Position numbers and translations under genes: made by a program
Shown here: positions 34,629 to 43,044 of the stretch, in pieces
How positions within the stretch are numbered: position 1 is the first letter of the stretch
How the letters are laid out: every line of letters starts with the position of its first letter
Notes under the pieces: model-generated
The model's input: only the letters and a program-made list of their open reading frames with translations
Database searches by the model: none
Told to the model about the DNA's origin: nothing
NCBI RefSeq assembly: GCF_900141785.1
Contig: NZ_FQYP01000005.1
Location: forward strand, 62,001 to 126,000
Origin: Aquimarina spongiae
GTDB taxonomy: Bacteria; Bacteroidota; Bacteroidia; Flavobacteriales; Flavobacteriaceae
Direction of reading: 5' to 3'
Length of the DNA: 64,000 nucleotides

Positions 34629-35990
34629 TTATCGCTTCTTTCGTTTTTTATTCTTTTGATTAAACGTCTTATCCCCACGAGTTTTGGGTTTTTTGTACTT
34701 CTTTTTGATCTCTCGTTTGTACTTTCCACCCAGATTTACCTTTTTGTTTTTTTCCTTTTTTTCATGAAAGGCTGCACCAGCTTCATCATCGTTAGGGCGT
34801 TTATGGGGATTATAGATTTCCTTGATTTTGGGTTGCTCTTCTGGGGTAAGTTCTTCAGAAATTTCTACAGCTTCCGGAAAAGAAAGCTGTTCTATCTTCA
34901 TTTCCATTAGTGCTTCAATGGCTTCGAGAGATTCTTCCTCTTGCGAAGTTACCATGATGATGGCGTTTCCTTTCTTTTGCGCTCTACCCGTTCTACCGAT
35001 ACGGTGCATATAATTCTCAGGGTAAGCAGGAGTATCTACATTGATTACATGAGAGATATCGTCGATATCCAATCCTCTGGCCATAACATCAGTGGCGATC
35101 AAAATACGATGTTCTCCACTTTCGAATTGTTCTATGCTTCGAAGACGATAGTTTTGAGTTTTGTTAGAATGAATAACAGCGCATTGGTTAGGGAATGTTC
35201 TTTCGAATCGCTCAAACAAACGATCTGCCATACGCTTGTTGGCTACAAACAGCAGGGTTTTTTGAAACGCTTCGTTGTCTTCGAGAAGATATTCCAGTAG
35301 ATTTACTTTGGTATAAAAGTTTGCCGTGCTATAGACATACTGTTTGATGTTCTCCAGCGGTGTTCCACTTTTGGCAATCGATATTTTTTTAGGATTGATA
35401 AAAATATCTTTGATGATTTCTTCGACCTGTTCCGTCATTGTTGCCGAGAACATGATGTTTTGCCGCTGCTGTGGCAGGATATCAAAAATATTCATCAGCT
35501 GATGCCTAAATCCTAGGTCCATCATCACATCTACCTCGTCGATTACTAATTTTTGTATGGATTTTAATTGCAATGCCCGACTTACTGCAAGATCATACAA
35601 ACGACCTGGGGTTGCTACAATAATATCTAACCCTTGAGTAACGATTTGTTTTTGTGTGTTGATATTGGTTCCTCCGTATACACCAGCGATGCGAACGTTG
35701 ATATAGGTGGATAACTTTTCAATTTCATCTACTACTTGTACTACTAGCTCACGGGTAGGAACGAGCACTAAAACTCTTGGGTTTTGTTGAACCGAATATT
35801 TAAGCATTCGCAAAATAGGAAGCATGTAGGCATAGGTTTTACCCGTACCGGTTTGCGCTATCCCCACCACATCTTTACCAGACATGACTACTGGAAATGC
35901 TTTTTCCTGAATTGGAGTAGGAGTAGTGAACCCTAAATCGTCTAGAGCGTTTAAAAGTTGAGTACTTAAATTAAGATCTTGAAAAGTCAA
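34629..35990 (-). CDS. DEAD-box RNA helicase (RhlE-like) with DEVD motif II
   Basis: 453 residues. Q motif FTTPTPIQEKAFP, Walker A AQTGTGKT, motif Ib TPGR, motif II D151-E-V-D154 (not DEAD), motif III SAT, and HRIGRTGR. The C-terminal tail of about 60 residues is highly basic (KYKREIKKKYKKPKTR), a nonspecific RNA-binding tail. Roles in the family are ribosome assembly and cold adaptation. 36 bases upstream of the YdjM-like gene. Confidence 0.95.
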   Translation of the reverse strand: MTFQDLNLSTQLLNALDDLGFTTPTPIQEKAFPVVMSGKDVVGIAQTGTGKTYAYMLPILRMLKYSVQQNPRVLVLVPTRELVVQVVDEIEKLSTYINVRIAGVYGGTNINTQKQIVTQGLDIIVATPGRLYDLAVSRALQLKSIQKLVIDEVDVMMDLGFRHQLMNIFDILPQQRQNIMFSATMTEQVEEIIKDIFINPKKISIAKSGTPLENIKQYVYSTANFYTKVNLLEYLLEDNEAFQKTLLFVANKRMADRLFERFERTFPNQCAVIHSNKTQNYRLRSIEQFESGEHRILIATDVMARGLDIDDISHVINVDTPAYPENYMHRIGRTGRAQKKGNAIIMVTSQEEESLEAIEALMEMKIEQLSFPEAVEISEELTPEEQPKIKEIYNPHKRPNDDEAGAAFHEKKEKNKKVNLGGKYKREIKKKYKKPKTRGDKTFNQKNKKRKKR

Positions 35991-36075
35991 TGGTATTTAT
36001 TTTGATGCTACAAAGGTAGCCTTATTTTGTGACTGTATGCATTTTGGTTAATTTTGAAATCAAAATCACACAAAT

Positions 36076-36612
36076 ATGAAAAAGATTCTTGCTTTTGCCG
36101 GGTCTAACAGCAGCACATCGATCAATCACAAATTAGTAAAGTATGTAGCCTCGGAGATTGAGGAACATGAGATTATGGTCTTGAATTTAAACAGTTACAC
36201 TATGCCCATGTATAGCGAAGATGAAGAGAAAAAAGGGTTTCCTGCCATGGCTATGGGTTTGAAAAAGGAAATTTCGGAAGCGGATGCTTTGATCATCTCA
36301 GTTAATGAACACAACGGAAGTTTTGGTGCTTTTTTCAAAAATATTGTAGACTGGTTATCTCGATTGGACCGTAATTTTTTAGAAGGTAAAAAAATATTAT
36401 TGATGAGTACTTCTCCAGGAAAAAGAGGAGGGTTAGGCTCCTTAGAATACGCTAAAGGTATTTTCCCGCGTTTTGGAGGTGAGATTATCGAGAGTTTCAG
36501 TTTCCCTTCTTTTTATGATAATTTTTCTATGGAATCTGATACGGTATCAGACGAGACACTTTTGTTGGGATTAAAACAAGTTATAAGTACTTTTGCACAT
36601 CAAATTAAATGA
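36076..36612 (+). CDS. NADPH-dependent FMN reductase family protein
   Basis: 178-residue flavodoxin-like protein that reduces FMN or quinones with NAD(P)H. The phosphate-binding loop is FAGSNSSTSINHKLV; ALIISVNEHNGSFGAFFKNIVDWLSR is the usual FMN-site stretch, with EHNGS in place of the common EYNGS; then LLMSTSPGKRGG. It overlaps nothing but ends only 4 bases before the proposed pabB start, so the two are co-transcribed. Confidence 0.9.
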   Translation: MKKILAFAGSNSSTSINHKLVKYVASEIEEHEIMVLNLNSYTMPMYSEDEEKKGFPAMAMGLKKEISEADALIISVNEHNGSFGAFFKNIVDWLSRLDRNFLEGKKILLMSTSPGKRGGLGSLEYAKGIFPRFGGEIIESFSFPSFYDNFSMESDTVSDETLLLGLKQVISTFAHQIK

Positions 36613-36616
36613 TGCC

Positions 36617-37927
36617 GTGCGAAGTACCCAAAAATATGCTTTAACAGATCCCGTTTCCTTCAAAAATCAAATGTTACAATGGGCACAGATATTTGATGAA
36701 GTCATTTTGTTGGATTCTAATTCGTATCAGCAACTGTATTCTAGTTATGATGCTGTTTTGGCTGTTGAGGCCTTTACGGCAATAAAAACGGATCACATAA
36801 ACGCTTTTGCAGAGTTACAAGAATACCAGGAGAAAACTGCTGATTGGATTTTTGGATATTTATCTTATGATTTGAAGAATGATGTTGAACATTTGATTTC
36901 TCAAAACAAAGATGATCTACTATTCCCAGATCTGTATTTTTTTCAACCCAAGAAATTGTTGTTGCTGAAAGGTAACGAATTAGAGATGCACTATCTGCGT
37001 ATGGTGGATGATGAGATGGATGATGATTTTCAGGAAATCCAGGAGCTACCGGATACAATTCAATTGTTGGAAAAAGAAGATAGCGATTGTGGTAAAGTGA
37101 AAATTAGCCTGGGGATGACCAAAGATGTGTATAAGAAAAAGGTGGGGCTGATGCTGGATCATATACATCGGGGAGATATTTATGAAGCCAATTTTTGCCA
37201 GGAGTTTTTTGCTAAAGATAGTTGTATAGAGCCTTTACAAACCTACCATCATCTCAACACCATTTCGCAACCACCTTTTGCTACATTTTTGAAGTTCGAC
37301 AATCAATATTTGTTGTCTGCATCTCCAGAACGATATATTCGAAAAGAAGGAAAGAAAATCATTTCGCAACCTATAAAAGGAACTGCCAAACGAGCCGAAG
37401 ATAAGACAGAGGATGAAAAGCTTGCAGCGCAATTAAAAGCAGATACAAAAGAACGTTCAGAAAATATTATGATCGTGGATCTGGTGCGTAACGATTTGTC
37501 CAGAACTGCGGTCAAAGGCTCGGTTAAGGTAGAAGAACTTTGTGGAGTATATAGCTTCAAGCAAGTACATCAAATGATTTCGACGGTTGTCTCTGAGGTC
37601 AAAGAAACAACCTCTCCAGTAGAGGTGATCAAGACTACATTCCCTATGGGGAGTATGACCGGAGCCCCTAAAATTTCTGCTATGCAGATCATTGAAAATC
37701 TGGAAGAATCTAAACGCGGATTGTATAGTGGTGCGGTGGGATATTTTACTCCCAAGGGAGACTTCGACTTTAATGTAGTGATACGTAGTATTTTGTATAA
37801 TGCGGCAGAGAATTATATATCCTACACCGTTGGGGGAGCAATCACAGCCAAATCCGATCCAGATAAGGAGTACGAAGAATGCTTGCTAAAAGCAAAAGCA
37901 ATGCGCGAAGTACTTGAAGGTGTTTAA
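36617..37927 (+). CDS. pabB: aminodeoxychorismate synthase component I
   Basis: 436 residues; converts chorismate plus ammonia to aminodeoxychorismate for folate. The start is set at a GTG (36617), giving MRSTQKYALTDPVSFKNQML, which fits the family better than a TTG at 36593 that would overlap the previous gene. Catalytic blocks: IYEANFCQEF, ASPERYIRK, ISQPIKGTAKR, NIMIVDLVRNDLSR, FPMGSMTGAPK and YTVGGAITAKSDPDKEYEE. Family members may also act on isochorismate; no pabA or pabC is in view. Confidence 0.9.
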   Translation: MRSTQKYALTDPVSFKNQMLQWAQIFDEVILLDSNSYQQLYSSYDAVLAVEAFTAIKTDHINAFAELQEYQEKTADWIFGYLSYDLKNDVEHLISQNKDDLLFPDLYFFQPKKLLLLKGNELEMHYLRMVDDEMDDDFQEIQELPDTIQLLEKEDSDCGKVKISLGMTKDVYKKKVGLMLDHIHRGDIYEANFCQEFFAKDSCIEPLQTYHHLNTISQPPFATFLKFDNQYLLSASPERYIRKEGKKIISQPIKGTAKRAEDKTEDEKLAAQLKADTKERSENIMIVDLVRNDLSRTAVKGSVKVEELCGVYSFKQVHQMISTVVSEVKETTSPVEVIKTTFPMGSMTGAPKISAMQIIENLEESKRGLYSGAVGYFTPKGDFDFNVVIRSILYNAAENYISYTVGGAITAKSDPDKEYEECLLKAKAMREVLEGV

Positions 37928-37951
37928 CTGATTTTTGGAATATTGCTCTAG

Positions 37952-38650
37952 TCAAATAAGATTTTTTCTAAAGCTCTTCCTTACATTAATAATAGTTTCC
38001 TTTACATCATTTGCGGTGATTTCCATGATGGTAGCAATTTCATCAAAATTAAGTTTGCCAAATACAAATAGATCAATGATTTTGGAAGTTTTCATCGGTA
38101 ACCAACTGTAGAATTTACCTAATAATTTCTGTTTCCTAAAATCCGTAGAGGGCTCTGCGTCAATGATACGAAGGATTTCAGAGTCCAGGTCATCATAGAT
38201 GAAGTTTTGCTTGTTTTCAGAAGATTGATGGTAGCATATGTCATTCAGATCTTCTTTCATGATTAGTTCGTTACCTTCTGTAGTATACACTTCTTCAAGT
38301 TTCTCCAATTCGTTTTTCAGGAAATGATTCGTGCTAATACTTCGCTGATGCCAACCTTCTCTTAGATACAATTCATCAATAAGTTCGTCGGCAATTTTGA
38401 AGAGATGTAATTCCAGTGATAAGGTATCCATATGGATATCAAATTCATCCTGGTGTAGTTTTACAATAGCATCGTCGATAATACCGTTAGAACAATACAT
38501 GTTTTGCGGCAAAATACCAACGCTTTCAGCAATGTATAATCGGTGTTTTACATATGGATGTAAGTGAGGAACAATAGAAAGTAATTTTTTACTAAATTCC
38601 CTTTGATCATCAGCCCTATAAAATTTCTGCAATTCATCTGTCCTTGTCAT
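37952..38650 (-). CDS. sigma-70-like regulatory protein
   Basis: 232 residues from the start at 38650 (MTRTDELQKFYRADDQREF). The C-terminus KTSKIIDLFVFGKLNFDEIATIMEITANDVKETIINVRKSFRK reads as a sigma region-4-like helix-turn-helix. The N-terminal 170 residues are helical and acidic, with no convincing region-2 core. Similar flavobacterial proteins are annotated as sigma factors, but function is unproven. Convergent with pabB and divergent from tilS. Confidence 0.6.
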   Translation of the reverse strand: MTRTDELQKFYRADDQREFSKKLLSIVPHLHPYVKHRLYIAESVGILPQNMYCSNGIIDDAIVKLHQDEFDIHMDTLSLELHLFKIADELIDELYLREGWHQRSISTNHFLKNELEKLEEVYTTEGNELIMKEDLNDICYHQSSENKQNFIYDDLDSEILRIIDAEPSTDFRKQKLLGKFYSWLPMKTSKIIDLFVFGKLNFDEIATIMEITANDVKETIINVRKSFRKNLI

Positions 38651-38809
38651 TGGTCCTTGATTTAAGAGTTGTTGTTTTAAAAATAACGAAAACAAACCAA
38701 TTTTGATGTTAAAAACTTGAAAATCAATGGATAAATCAATGTTTTGAGTGTAATGTTATTGGTAAATCAAAATTGTATATTTGAAAAACCGTAAAAAAAG
38801 ACAAATATC

Positions 38810-40126
38810 TTGTTAGCACAGGAATTTAAAGAGCATATTTCTACACAACTCCCTTTTTTGCTGGGGAGCAGAATATTGATTGCCTGTAGCGGAGGATTGG
38901 ATAGTATGGTGCTTATAAAATTATGTATTGAAACCTCTTTTGAAACAGGAGTTGCACATTGTAATTTTAAGCTTCGAAATGAAGAGAGTGACGGGGATGA
39001 AGCTTTTGTAAAAGCATATGCTCAGCAATTACACATTCCCTGTTTTACAACTTCATTTGATACCGAAAAGTACGCGGCTACTCATAATTTATCAATACAA
39101 ATGGCAGCTCGCGAGCTAAGATATCGTTGGTTTAATGAAATGGCAGAACTCCATCAATACGATTATATTCTTACTGCGCATCACATGGATGATAATCTCG
39201 AAACCTTTTTGATCAACTTGTCAAGAGGAACGGGAATAGAAGGGCTTGCCGGTATTCCAGAAGTAAATGGGAAATATATAAGGCCTTTACTTAATTTTTC
39301 GAGGGAGGATTTGCTAAAGTTTGCCAAGAAACGAAAGTTACAATGGAGAGAGGATAGTAGTAATAAGAGTACCAAATACCTTAGAAATAAATTGAGGCAT
39401 GATGTGATCCCAGAGTTGAAAACTATTAACCCAAGCCTACTTAAAAATTTTCAAACTACTGTGGCCAATATACAAGCCAGTGCTAACTTTATCAAATCAC
39501 AAGTTCTCTTGCTAAAAAAAGAGCTGTTCCTCTTGGGGGAAAATGGTGTTATTAAAATTCCGATTAATCGATTACAGAATTATGGTAATTCAAAGAGTAG
39601 CTTATTTTTCTTATTAAAGGATTATGGGTTTACAGCTTGGAGTGATATCGAACAAATGGTAACTGCACAATCCGGGAAACAGATTTTTTCTGCAACCCAT
39701 CGTTTGGTAAAGGATCGAGAACATTTATTATTAAGTCCAATAATCGAAGAATTACCAGATCATGTGTATTCAATTCCTGAAGAAGAAACCATGTTAATGT
39801 TTCCTTCTGGAACGATGCGTTTTAAGGAGGTTGAGGAGATGGAAAGTGCAAATTTGAAGACGATTTTTGTAGATAAAGAAAAGTTAAAGTACCCTTTGAG
39901 TGTAAGAAAATGGAAAGAAGGCGACTACTTTTATCCACTGGGAATGAAAGGGAAAAAGAAATTAAGTAAATATTTTAAAGACGAAAAATTATCTTTGTTA
40001 GCCAAAGAACGAGTATGGTTGTTGTGTTCTGGAAAAGAAGTCGTTTGGATCATCAATTACAGAGCAGACAATCGATATAAAATTATGCCCCAAACTAATC
40101 AAATACTAAAAATAACTATAACCTAA
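38810..40126 (+). CDS. tilS: tRNA(Ile)-lysidine synthase
   Basis: 438 residues; adds lysine to C34 of tRNA-Ile(CAU) so it reads AUA. PP-loop ILIACSGGLDSMVLIKL, then HHMDDNLETFLINLSRGTGIEGLAGIP and the C-terminal TilS domain (LSVRKWKEGDYFYPLGMKG, KKLSKYFKDEKLS). The start is TTG at 38810, since no earlier ATG or GTG keeps the N-terminal LAQEFKEH block. Its stop overlaps the start of the DsbD-like gene by one base. Confidence 0.95.
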   Translation: MLAQEFKEHISTQLPFLLGSRILIACSGGLDSMVLIKLCIETSFETGVAHCNFKLRNEESDGDEAFVKAYAQQLHIPCFTTSFDTEKYAATHNLSIQMAARELRYRWFNEMAELHQYDYILTAHHMDDNLETFLINLSRGTGIEGLAGIPEVNGKYIRPLLNFSREDLLKFAKKRKLQWREDSSNKSTKYLRNKLRHDVIPELKTINPSLLKNFQTTVANIQASANFIKSQVLLLKKELFLLGENGVIKIPINRLQNYGNSKSSLFFLLKDYGFTAWSDIEQMVTAQSGKQIFSATHRLVKDREHLLLSPIIEELPDHVYSIPEEETMLMFPSGTMRFKEVEEMESANLKTIFVDKEKLKYPLSVRKWKEGDYFYPLGMKGKKKLSKYFKDEKLSLLAKERVWLLCSGKEVVWIINYRADNRYKIMPQTNQILKITIT

Positions 40127-42102
40127 TGCGCTATCTACTACTATTTATAACCCTATTGTCTACATCTGTTTTTTCTCAAACCCTCGATCCAATTGAATGG
40201 AATGCAGGAATTGAAAAAGAAACAGAGGATACGTATGTCTTAAAATTTACGGCCAAACTGGATAAAGGATGGCATCTATATTCAATACACGAGGTAGAAA
40301 CCGATGAAATAGCTCCAGTACCCACAGAGTTTACCTTCTACCCAACACCAGACACCTACGAGTTAGTTGGAGAGACTATAGAGCCTAAGGGAATTGAAAA
40401 GTTTGATAAGATTTTTGAGATGGATATAAAGTACTTTGAAGAGAAAGTAACTTTTACCCAAAAAATAAAACGCATTAATCCCAATTTAAAAAGCGTTAAG
40501 GCGGAGGTTTTCTTTTCCATATGTGATGACGAGCGTTGTTTGGCTCCCGAAACGGTAGAATTTGATATTAGTTTTTCGGGTGCAGCTTCAGAGAACAAAG
40601 GAGATGCTTCTGCAATAACTGATAATGATCGTAATAAGTCTGATGCGTTACATATTGATATACAAGGGAAAGAAAAATTTCCATCAGAAGAGGTAGAAAA
40701 GAAAAGTTATTTCAACATCTTTATTTTAGGTTTTTTAGGTGGTTTGATTGCACTGCTTACACCTTGTGTATTTCCTATGATACCGCTCACGGTATCGTTT
40801 TTTACTAAGAGTGCCAATAACAAGAAAAAAGGAATGTTTAATGCTATTTTGTATGGCTTTTTCATTTTTGCAATATATGTGCTGTTAAGTTTGCCATTCC
40901 ATTTATTGGATTCTGTAGATCCAGAGATTTTGAATAATATCTCTACGAATGTGACGCTTAATATCTTATTTTTTGTCATATTTATTGTTTTCGCAATTTC
41001 CTTTTTCGGGTATTTTGAGATTACTTTACCTGCATCTTGGAGCAATAAGCTAGATAGTAAGGCAACGAGTATAGGAGGAATTGTAGGTGTATTTTTTATG
41101 GCACTTACATTAGCTTTGGTTTCCTTTTCTTGTACAGGACCGATTTTAGGATCGTTGTTAGGAGGATCTCTAAGTACCGATGGTGGAGCGATGCAGTTAA
41201 GTTTTGGTATGGGAGGTTTTGGATTGGCCTTGGCATTGCCATTTGGGCTATTTGCCTTGTTTCCAAATTGGTTAAACTCTCTACCAAAAAGTGGAGGGTG
41301 GTTGAATACGGTTAAAGTGGTACTTGGATTCATTGAGCTAGCCTTAGCTTTCAAATTCTTGTCTAATGCCGATCTTGTAGAGCATTGGGGACTATTGAAA
41401 CGAGAAATATTTATCGGTATCTGGATTGTTATCGGAATAGGGATGGTTCTCTATTTGTTTGGAAAAATCCGTTTTCCGCATGATGGCCCTTTACAAAAAT
41501 TAAGTACAGCAAGAAAAACACTGGGAGTAGTCACCTTGGCCTTTGTGATTTATTTATTACCTGGCCTTACCAATACAGCTTATGCAAATCTAAAGTTGTT
41601 AAGTGGTTTCCCGCCTCCGTTATTTTATAGTGTTTATGAAAAAGAAGCGCATGGCCCACTTGGATTAAATGCATATACCGATTTTGAAGAAGGGGTGAAA
41701 GCCGCCAAAGCTCAAAACAAACCGATTATGTTGGATTTTACGGGATGGGCGTGTGTAAATTGTAGAAAGATGGAAGAGCAGGTTTGGAGTCACCCAGAAA
41801 TCATTGAGATATTAAAAGATAGATATACATTGATTTCATTATATGTAGATGATCGCAAAAAACTATCGGACAATGAGCGATTTAAGTTTCTGAAACCTGA
41901 TGGAAGAGTTAAAAATATAAAAACTATTGGGGACAAATGGGCAACTTTTCAGACCCTTAATTTTCAGAATAATTCACAACCCTATTATGTTCTTTTGGAT
42001 AGTAATATGAATATGCTAAACCGCACCACAGCGTATACTCCCGATGTCAAAGAGTATCTAAAATGGTTAAAGACGGGATTAAAGAATCATAATTCTAAAT
42101 AA
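40126..42102 (+). CDS. dsbD: DsbD-like thiol:disulfide interchange protein
   Basis: 658 residues. Signal peptide (LLFITLLSTSVFSQ), an N-terminal periplasmic domain with a C-x5-C pair (FFSICDDERCLAPE), eight-helix transmembrane domain beginning FLGGLIALLTPCVFPMIPL with a second half at LVSFSCTGP, and a C-terminal thioredoxin domain with WACVNC in GWACVNCRKMEE. Moves electrons from the cytoplasm to periplasmic thiols. Overlaps tilS by one base. Usual flavobacterial form. Confidence 0.92.
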   Translation: MRYLLLFITLLSTSVFSQTLDPIEWNAGIEKETEDTYVLKFTAKLDKGWHLYSIHEVETDEIAPVPTEFTFYPTPDTYELVGETIEPKGIEKFDKIFEMDIKYFEEKVTFTQKIKRINPNLKSVKAEVFFSICDDERCLAPETVEFDISFSGAASENKGDASAITDNDRNKSDALHIDIQGKEKFPSEEVEKKSYFNIFILGFLGGLIALLTPCVFPMIPLTVSFFTKSANNKKKGMFNAILYGFFIFAIYVLLSLPFHLLDSVDPEILNNISTNVTLNILFFVIFIVFAISFFGYFEITLPASWSNKLDSKATSIGGIVGVFFMALTLALVSFSCTGPILGSLLGGSLSTDGGAMQLSFGMGGFGLALALPFGLFALFPNWLNSLPKSGGWLNTVKVVLGFIELALAFKFLSNADLVEHWGLLKREIFIGIWIVIGIGMVLYLFGKIRFPHDGPLQKLSTARKTLGVVTLAFVIYLLPGLTNTAYANLKLLSGFPPPLFYSVYEKEAHGPLGLNAYTDFEEGVKAAKAQNKPIMLDFTGWACVNCRKMEEQVWSHPEIIEILKDRYTLISLYVDDRKKLSDNERFKFLKPDGRVKNIKTIGDKWATFQTLNFQNNSQPYYVLLDSNMNMLNRTTAYTPDVKEYLKWLKTGLKNHNSK

Positions 42103-42200
42103 TCGTTTTTGATGTTGTTATAATTTTTTATTATAGTCATCATGTAAGTACGTTTGTTTTTTTCGACTTACTTAGTGTTCAAACCTTAATACATTGAAGA

Positions 42201-42845
42201 ATGCTAAGTGAAAAATTAGAACTTTCCAGATGTTTTCCGTTTATCGAAAAAGAGCTTGAAGATGAAATGCTTTCTTTTGGGCAATTAAAAAGTATTCCCA
42301 AAGGAGAGTATGTTGTAAAACAAGGAAGCTACCTTAACTTTCTTCCAATCATATTAGACGGTTTGATTAAAATGTATGCCGAAGAGGAGGAAGTAGAATT
42401 TTTGCTATACTACATTCATCCAGGACAATGCTGTATTTTGAGTTTTAATCATTTGTTTGGACAAGAACCTGTTCGTTTCTCAGCGGTTACAGAAAAAGAA
42501 ACCAAGGTGTTATGCCTACCCATTAAAAATGTAAAAGAATGGTTTTTTAAATATCCATCATTCACGCAAATCATACTAAAAGACTTTCAACGTAATTACG
42601 AGGATCTATTGAATACTACAAAACAAGTAGTGTGTTATAAAATAGAAGATAGATTGGTGAATTACCTTACTGAAAAAGCGAAGCTTCAAAATTGCAATAT
42701 GATACAAATGTCTCATCAGCAGATAGCTTCAGATTTAGGAACTTCAAGAGAAGTAGTTTCGAGGCTTACCAAAAAATTACAAGCTACGGATTTACTGATT
42801 CAGCATAAAAGACATATCGAACTAAAACAATTGCAAGTAAGCTAA
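42201..42845 (+). CDS. Crp/Fnr family transcriptional regulator
   Basis: 214 residues: cyclic-nucleotide-type barrel with FLPIILDGLIKMYAEEEEVE and FLLYYIHPGQCCILSFNHLFG, then a winged helix with MSHQQIASDLGTSREVVSRLTKKLQ, a good Crp/Fnr recognition helix. No Fnr cysteine cluster at the N-terminus. It precedes the large surface lipoprotein, with two terminator hairpins between them. Confidence 0.92.
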   Translation: MLSEKLELSRCFPFIEKELEDEMLSFGQLKSIPKGEYVVKQGSYLNFLPIILDGLIKMYAEEEEVEFLLYYIHPGQCCILSFNHLFGQEPVRFSAVTEKETKVLCLPIKNVKEWFFKYPSFTQIILKDFQRNYEDLLNTTKQVVCYKIEDRLVNYLTEKAKLQNCNMIQMSHQQIASDLGTSREVVSRLTKKLQATDLLIQHKRHIELKQLQVS

Positions 42846-42868
42846 AATAATAGTTTTTCTACCCTTTG

Positions 42869-42897
42869 CTTTTAGGTGCCAAATTGGTGCCTAAAAG
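42869..42897 (+). terminator. terminator after the Crp-type regulator
   Basis: CTTTTAGG-TGCC-AAATT-GGTG-CCTAAAAG hairpin (12 pairs with two wobbles), followed by TGTATGTATTTTTG. Confidence 0.7.
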
Positions 42898-42962
42898 TGT
42901 ATGTATTTTTGTTTGTAATCATTTGATTATCAATCAATTAAATAACAAATTTTTAACAATTT

Positions 42963-42987
42963 ACGGTGACTTTTGTCACCGTTTTTT
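42963..42987 (+). terminator. second intrinsic terminator before the surface lipoprotein
   Basis: ACGGTGAC-TTTT-GTCACCGT followed by TTTTT: ideal stem and U-tract, 57 bases ahead of the next start. Confidence 0.8.
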
Positions 42988-43002
42988 GGTTTTGATTGCG
43001 AT

Positions 43003-43010
43003 TAATTTTG
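43003..43010 (+). promoter_or_regulatory. -7 promoter element of the surface lipoprotein
   Basis: TAATTTTG fits TAnnTTTG, 34 bases before the start and just downstream of the second terminator; this explains independent transcription of the gene. Confidence 0.45.
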
Positions 43011-43044
43011 TCTCAAGTAAAATGAACAAATAAAAGTATATATC

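Noticed and set aside
40707-41354. 215-residue minus frame inside the DsbD-like gene
   Set aside because: Antisense of transmembrane helices; Lys/Asn/Pro-rich with no family resemblance.
42130-42185. GTAAGT...ACTTAC inverted repeat before the second Crp-type gene
   Set aside because: Long loop and no T-run or match to a known operator; too weak to call.
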